Source: Clostridia bacterium (lineage in GTDB: Bacteria; Bacillota_A; Clostridia; Christensenellales; Borkfalkiaceae). From it: a stretch of DNA of 11,293 nt. Below are positions 8,046 to 11,293 of this stretch, piece by piece. A model generated the notes under the pieces. It did not search any database, was not told the origin of the DNA, and saw nothing but the letters and a program-made list of their open reading frames with translations. The DNA is taken from positions 1 to 11,293 of the forward strand of contig RYWC01000016.1 of NCBI GenBank assembly GCA_003979335.1, given 5' to 3'. Each line of letters opens with the position of its first letter. Positions within the stretch are counted from its first letter, which is position 1. The translations under genes and the position numbers were made by a program.

Positions 8046-9184
8046 AAAATGTGCTTACCATATTAAAAAAAGAATTCAACCGCCTGTTCAAGGATAAAAG
8101 AATGGTACTGATGTTGTTTCTTCCGGGTGTGCTGATATTTTTACTGTATACGCTTATCGGGACAATGACCGAAAAGGTAAACCCTTCGGTTGAGAAAGAC
8201 TACAAACCGACAGCTTATATTGTATCCATACCCGAGGAGTTAGAACAGGCATTCGGCGAAATGTTCGAACTGAAAACTTTTGAAAGTTTTGACGTGGCTA
8301 AGGAAAACGTCGCCGCCGGCGAACTCGATTTGGTTATAAATTTCCCTGAAAATTTTTTGAATACGGCGCCTGCGGAGGCTTCGGCAGAAGTTCAGCCCGA
8401 AGTTAAAATCTACTACAATTCGTCAAGCCAGACTTCGTCATACGGTTTTGCGCTTGCTTCGGCTTGTATAAACAGTTTTAATGCGTTCGGTATAAACACC
8501 TCGCCTGACGGAGGTTACGACCTTATGGACGCTGAAAACTTCTCAGTAAACATACTTTCGATGATTGTGCCAATGATTATGTTCTCGCTGTTGGCGTCGG
8601 CAAGCATATCGGTTGCGCCCGAGTCGATAGCAGGAGAGAAAGAGAGGGGTACAATGGCGACGATGCTTATTACCCCAGTAAAGAGGATAGAAATAGTGCT
8701 GGGCAAGGTTATAAGTTTGTCTTGCTTTGCAATAATAAGCGGTTTTTCAAGCTTCCTAGGCTTAATACTGTCGTTGCCTGAACTTTCGGGGGGCATGTTT
8801 GAATTAAGTTCGTTCGCGTACGGCGTAGGCGACTATTTTATGCTTTTCGGTTTGGTTATATCAATCGTTTTGGTAATGATAACGGCGTTCTCGGTAATTT
8901 CGACGCTTGCAAAAAACGTAAAGGAATCCACCGCGTTTATTTCGCCTTTGATGATTGTTATTATTTTGCTGGGTATGTGCACAATGTTCTTTAAAAATCC
9001 GTCCGTATGGATTCATTTGGTGCCTTTCCTCGGTAGCGGAATTGCAATGTCCTCGGTTATCGGTATGACGGCATCGCCGCTCGGCGTAGTGCTCGCGATA
9101 GTTTCAAACCTCGTGTTCGCCGTGCTTTTAACACTGCTAATGGGATTAATGTTTAAAAAAGAAAATATAATGTTAAAAAAATAA
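8042..9184 (+). CDS. ABC-2 type transporter permease, NatB-like
   Basis: Membrane subunit partnering the preceding ATPase. The start overlaps the upstream stop (ATGA at 8042-8045), with GGGGAAAG (8031-8038) as ribosome binding site. The 380 residues show the ABC-2 plan: a short cytoplasmic N-terminus (MKNVLTILKKEFNRLFKDKR), TM1 about 21-41, a large outward-facing domain about 42-168, then membrane segments near 171-191, 220-245, 264-290, 298-316 and 346-371. The loop after the second segment carries ESIAGEKERGTM (194-205), the conserved coupling-helix region that contacts the ATPase. Length and topology fit NatB and related exporters. The substrate cannot be told from the sequence; Na+, a drug or a peptide are all possible. 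The strong terminator 7 nt after the stop ends the unit. Confidence 0.92.
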   Translation: MKNVLTILKKEFNRLFKDKRMVLMLFLPGVLIFLLYTLIGTMTEKVNPSVEKDYKPTAYIVSIPEELEQAFGEMFELKTFESFDVAKENVAAGELDLVINFPENFLNTAPAEASAEVQPEVKIYYNSSSQTSSYGFALASACINSFNAFGINTSPDGGYDLMDAENFSVNILSMIVPMIMFSLLASASISVAPESIAGEKERGTMATMLITPVKRIEIVLGKVISLSCFAIISGFSSFLGLILSLPELSGGMFELSSFAYGVGDYFMLFGLVISIVLVMITAFSVISTLAKNVKESTAFISPLMIVIILLGMCTMFFKNPSVWIHLVPFLGSGIAMSSVIGMTASPLGVVLAIVSNLVFAVLLTLLMGLMFKKENIMLKK

Positions 9185-9190
9185 ACGCAA

Positions 9191-9219
9191 AATACCGTCC
9201 CATAAAGGACGGTATTTTT
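9191..9219. terminator. Bidirectional rho-independent terminator
   Basis: AATACCGTCC (9191-9200) and GGACGGTATT (9207-9216) form a perfect 10-bp stem with the 6-nt loop CATAAA. On the plus strand the stem runs into TTTTT (9215-9219), ending the ABC operon. On the minus strand the same stem runs into TTTT and then a further T-rich stretch, so it can also end the convergent SRP RNA gene. Confidence 0.9.
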
Positions 9220-9234
9220 CAAAACCGAAATAAA

Positions 9235-9502
9235 GCTGTGCAGTCTTTTTTGCCGAAATAAGCCGAAGCGTAAACACCGCAGGTAGCTACTCCAAAGCTA
9301 CCTTATGGCACACCGACGGGGCTGTTTAGTGCTGCTGTATCCCTACCCTGACACGGTTCGCAGCTGTCGGTTGCATAAGACCTTGGTATCAACACCCCTT
9401 ACGGAGCGCAGCCTTCCACTTATTCCGTCGAGAAAGACGTTCGGTCCTGCTATTGCGGATTGCAGGTACAGGGCACCGCAAACTCCCCACTTAGCACAGT
9501 GC
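9235..9502 (-). ncRNA. ffs: Signal recognition particle RNA, long Gram-positive type
   Basis: RNA core of the signal recognition particle, which with Ffh targets nascent membrane and secreted proteins to FtsY at the membrane. Read on the minus strand, the 5' Alu region has GTGCTAAGTGGGG, GGTGCCCTGTA and GCAATCCGC, close to the usual Gram-positive Alu sequence. The Ffh-binding domain IV hairpin is at 9332-9351: conserved 5' side UCAGG, stem GUA/UAC, tetraloop GGGA and conserved 3' side AGCAG. Helix 5 pairs include CTTATG with CATAAG, CCGAC with GTCGG and AATAAG with CTTATT. The ends can pair as helix 1 (CTGTGC 9499-9494 with GCACAG 9241-9236). The promoter at 9535-9507 puts the start near 9502, giving about 268 nt, as in the Bacillus scRNA. 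The ends are estimates to within several bases. The strand is certain because domain IV is only correct on the minus strand. Confidence 0.95.
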
Positions 9503-9506
9503 AAAC

Positions 9507-9535
9507 ATTTTAACAGATAATTTGTTATTTTGCAA
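9507..9535 (-). promoter_or_regulatory. Promoter of the SRP RNA gene
   Basis: On the minus strand, TTGCAA (9535-9530), 17 nt, then TAAAAT (9512-9507), preceded by TGT as an extended -10. This matches sigma-A consensus well and places the transcript start near 9502-9500, exactly where the recognisable SRP RNA sequence begins. Confidence 0.8.
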
Positions 9536-9565
9536 GTAAATTAAAAGGCTTTACGCAGTATTAAC

Positions 9566-9594
9566 TTGACATATTTTTGCCTATAATCTAAAAT
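9566..9594 (+). promoter_or_regulatory. Promoter of the mrp gene
   Basis: Perfect TTGACA (9566-9571), 17 nt, then TAAAAT (9589-9594). The transcript would start near 9601, giving a short leader of about 19 nt that holds just the ribosome binding site. A TATAAT at 9582-9587 also occurs but is only 10 nt from this -35 and is the wrong spacing. Confidence 0.75.
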
Positions 9595-9619
9595 AAATAA
9601 AAAATACAGGCGGAAAAAT

Positions 9620-10453
9620 ATGGCAGATTGTTCGCATAACTGTTCTTCTTGCAAAGACAGCGGCTGCTCGTCGCGCAAAAAAGAAAGTTTAATTAAAAAG
9701 CCTCATCAAATGAGCGATATAAAAAAGGTTGTTGCGGTGGTCAGCGGCAAAGGCGGTGTAGGTAAATCTATGACCTGTGCGCTTCTTGCGGCGGCTTCGC
9801 AGGAAAGCGGCAAAGTTACTGCCGTTATGGACGCGGATATAACGGGGCCGTCCATACCCCGTATGTTCGGCGCGGATAAGCGAGCAATGGGCTCGGATAA
9901 CGGAATTCTTCCCGTAGTCACAGAAAACGGAGTTCAGATAATGTCAATGAACGTGCTTTTAGAGAACGAAGCCGAGCCCGTAGTCTGGCGCGGTTCGCTT
10001 ATATCAGGCACCGTTTTGCAATTCTGGACTGATGTAATATGGACTGGCGTAGACATTATGTTTATAGATATGCCCCCCGGCACGGGCGACGTGCCCTTGA
10101 CGGTATTTCAAAGCATACCCATTGACGGCGTAGTCGTCGTGACAACGCCTCAGGATTTAGTTGGAATGATTGTACAGAAAGCCGTAAATATGGCGCAGAT
10201 GATGAACGTTCCTATTTTGGGAATTGTGGAAAATATGAGCTATATCGAGTGTCCGGACTGCGGCAGGCATATTCCTGTTTTCGGCGAAAGCAAAGTCGAC
10301 GCCATTGCTATGGAGTACGGCATACCGAACGTTGCGAAACTGCCCATAGACCGCGGACTTACCGTTGCGGCGGACACCGGCAAAATAGAGGAAGTAAAGA
10401 ACAATCCTCTCACAGGTTTTTTAAACAAAATTTTAAAGAAAATAAAAGCTTAA
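9620..10453 (+). CDS. mrp: Mrp/NBP35-family P-loop ATPase, Fe-S cluster carrier
   Basis: Soluble ATPase of the Mrp/ApbC/NBP35 group, thought to bind and hand on [4Fe-4S] clusters to target enzymes. In 277 residues: a cysteine-rich N-terminus with C4, C8, C11 and C16, reminiscent of the NBP35 ferredoxin-like extension; a deviant Walker A GKGGVGKS (43-50) with the signature Lys; D71-A-D-I-T-G-P-S-I-P (71-80); FIDMPPGTGDVP (148-159); and the C-terminal cluster-binding pair C211-P-D-C214. The C-x-x-C is the pair that bridges a cluster across the dimer in this family. The start is supported by AGGCGG (9608-9613) with 6 nt spacing. It is transcribed alone from its own strong promoter and ends in a GC-rich hairpin, so its client is not suggested by neighbours. 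The family is certain; the carrier role is family knowledge. Confidence 0.95.
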   Translation: MADCSHNCSSCKDSGCSSRKKESLIKKPHQMSDIKKVVAVVSGKGGVGKSMTCALLAAASQESGKVTAVMDADITGPSIPRMFGADKRAMGSDNGILPVVTENGVQIMSMNVLLENEAEPVVWRGSLISGTVLQFWTDVIWTGVDIMFIDMPPGTGDVPLTVFQSIPIDGVVVVTTPQDLVGMIVQKAVNMAQMMNVPILGIVENMSYIECPDCGRHIPVFGESKVDAIAMEYGIPNVAKLPIDRGLTVAADTGKIEEVKNNPLTGFLNKILKKIKA

Positions 10454-10458
10454 AAGAG

Positions 10459-10491
10459 ACCGCCGCCGCGCATTCAGCGCGGCGGCGGTTT
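10459..10491 (+). terminator. Very GC-rich terminator hairpin after mrp
   Basis: ACCGCCGCCGCGC (10459-10471) and GCGCGGCGGCGGT (10477-10489) form a perfect 13-bp stem around the 5-nt loop ATTCA, 5 nt after the mrp stop. Only TTT, then AAATATT, follows, so the T tract is poor although the stem is very stable. Confidence 0.75.
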
Positions 10492-10757
10492 AAATATTGT
10501 TTGAATTACTTTCTAACTAAAAAGGTTAAAGATTGCCCGATATTTACATGCTTTGCAAACTTTTCTAAATTTTTGAAATCATCTTAGACGATTTTGCTGA
10601 ATATTGGTTGAATAGCGTAAGTAAAAGACCTTGCGAAGGGTATCTGTTATAGGGATTTTTTTGTGGACAAAGAAATAGCGCACTATCCTCGCTTGCGAAG
10701 ATAGTGCGGCTATACTTTATAAAAGATTATAAAGATAAATTGAAATTTATCTTACTT
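10492..10757. other. AT-rich intergenic region with hairpins, no gene seen
   Basis: No open reading frame with a credible start, ribosome binding site and family match was found on either strand. It contains a run of seven T (10656-10662) and a long hairpin at 10676-10712: CGCACTATC (10679-10687) pairs with GATAGTGCG (10700-10708), with TCGC/GCGA inside and TAG/CTA outside past a bulged G. The 9-mer CTTGCGAAG occurs twice (10630-10638 and 10692-10700). Either strand could carry an unseen small RNA, but no promoter supports it. Confidence 0.5.
10732..10753 (-). terminator. Possible terminator of the minus-strand membrane protein gene
   Basis: AAGATAAAT (10732-10740) and ATTTATCTT (10745-10753) form a 9-bp stem with a 4-nt loop, 4 nt after the TAG stop of the minus-strand gene. 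On that strand TATAATCTTTT follows. The stem is almost all A-T, so it is weak; the GC-richer hairpin at 10676-10712 further on may be the real end point. Confidence 0.4.
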
Positions 10758-11249
10758 CTATTGTTTTTTGTCTTCAGTTTCTTTATATTTAATCCACTTA
10801 ACGATAAAAATTGTTTCCCGTACAAATGAATTTATAAAAACTAAAAAACACACTAGCGCAATAGTACCTGCAAACCAAATTGGACTACTAGTAAAATTTA
10901 GATTTGTTGTATGATATTTCAAATCATGGTCAACGTATATAGGCACTTTTTTCCCAACTTGCGCTTTTGCTTCTTCCTCATCGTATATCAATCTTTGCCA
11001 AAGACCAGAATAAACCATTCCGTCCGCTTCATATTCGTAAAACGTGCTATAACTTTTATTGTAATCGTACCGTCCATTAGTCAATTCATACCGAACGATT
11101 GTAGCACATTCTTGTACAAAATTAGCGTGAGTATTAAGGTTATAATCTTTCACAGCAAACACAAGATTGTTAATAAATATACCCATCAATACAATCATTA
11201 AAGCCATAACGAAACTATGAGCGATTGTATGATTTTTAGGCTTTTCCAT
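10758..11249 (-). CDS. Two-TM membrane protein, DUF3592-like
   Basis: Function unknown. The 163-residue protein (166 if the ATG at 11258 is used) has a hydrophobic segment near residues 10-33, an outward domain of about 85 residues, and a second hydrophobic segment near 122-143, then a charged C-terminus. In the middle domain, YEYEADGMVYSGL followed by VGKKVPIYVDHDLKYHT resembles the Y-Y-dG--Y-G and VG--V-IYYdP pattern of DUF3592 proteins; this is by eye only. The ATG at 11249 is preferred because GAGATG lies 6 nt before it, while the ATG at 11258 has no spaced ribosome binding site. A possible -10 (TATTAT, 11283-11278) lies upstream; its -35 would be outside the window. Two sampled 60-base lines are 27% and 35% GC, well below the 45% of a mfd line, hinting at separate ancestry. 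It is convergent with mrp and shows no partner here. Confidence 0.75.
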   Translation of the reverse strand: MEKPKNHTIAHSFVMALMIVLMGIFINNLVFAVKDYNLNTHANFVQECATIVRYELTNGRYDYNKSYSTFYEYEADGMVYSGLWQRLIYDEEEAKAQVGKKVPIYVDHDLKYHTTNLNFTSSPIWFAGTIALVCFLVFINSFVRETIFIVKWIKYKETEDKKQ

Positions 11250-11293
11250 TAAATACATCTCTACTAAATTACTGTTTATAATAGTTTCATTAT

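Noticed and set aside
9305..9520. Plus-strand reading frame of 71 codons
   Set aside because: It lies across the SRP RNA gene on the opposite strand and has no ribosome binding site or family resemblance.
9566..9587. TTGACA and TATAAT close together upstream of mrp
   Set aside because: Only 10 nt separate them, too short for a sigma-A promoter. The TAAAAT at 9589-9594 gives the correct 17-nt spacing from the same TTGACA.
10676..10712. CRISPR-like or transposon-end repeat
   Set aside because: Only one copy of the hairpin is present, with no spacer pattern, no target-site duplication and no transposase nearby.
1..11293. A new multi-gene defence, mobile or biosynthetic system
   Set aside because: Apart from the lipoprotein and the right-hand membrane protein, every gene belongs to a well-known housekeeping or transport family, and the two exceptions show no partners that would form a system.

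Overview
The window reads as ordinary chromosome of a low-to-mid GC Gram-positive bacterium, most likely a member of the Clostridia (Bacillota). Four things point there: a long (about 270 nt) Gram-positive type SRP RNA with an Alu domain, the pth–mfd–foldase-lipoprotein gene order, a BacA-type UppP with a QG-TEFLPVSSSGH motif, and an Mrp-type protein with a cysteine-rich N-terminus. A single 60-base line of mfd counts as about 45% GC. No tRNA, CRISPR array, insertion sequence, phage gene or toxin–antitoxin pair was found.

Layout, left to right. Peptidyl-tRNA hydrolase (pth) at 3-566 is followed by a weak hairpin and then mfd (679-4092), which starts at TTG behind a good Shine-Dalgarno. A promoter at 4109-4137 drives a large secreted lipoprotein (4182-6392), probably a PrsA-like foldase. 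uppP (6405-7223) follows only 12 nt later. After a GC-rich hairpin comes an ATG/TGA-overlapping ABC exporter pair of the NatA/NatB type (7272-9184). A strong hairpin at 9191-9219 has a T tract on both sides and can end both this pair and the convergent SRP RNA gene (minus strand, about 9502 down to 9235). The SRP RNA and the Mrp-family Fe-S carrier (9620-10453) are transcribed divergently from two near-consensus promoters at 9507-9535 and 9566-9594. After the mrp terminator lies an AT-rich gap of about 265 nt with hairpins, then a minus-strand two-TM membrane protein resembling DUF3592 (10758-11249).

Functionally this is housekeeping: peptidyl-tRNA recycling, transcription-coupled repair, extracytoplasmic protein folding, undecaprenyl carrier recycling for cell-wall synthesis, a small-molecule or ion exporter, co-translational membrane targeting, and Fe-S cluster handling. 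The foldase, UppP, ABC exporter and SRP RNA all bear on the cell envelope, but that is a loose theme, not a demonstrated system. I see no convincing new multi-gene system. The items most worth a second look are the foldase with its apparently split parvulin domain, the structural details of the SRP RNA, and the low-GC membrane protein at the right edge.
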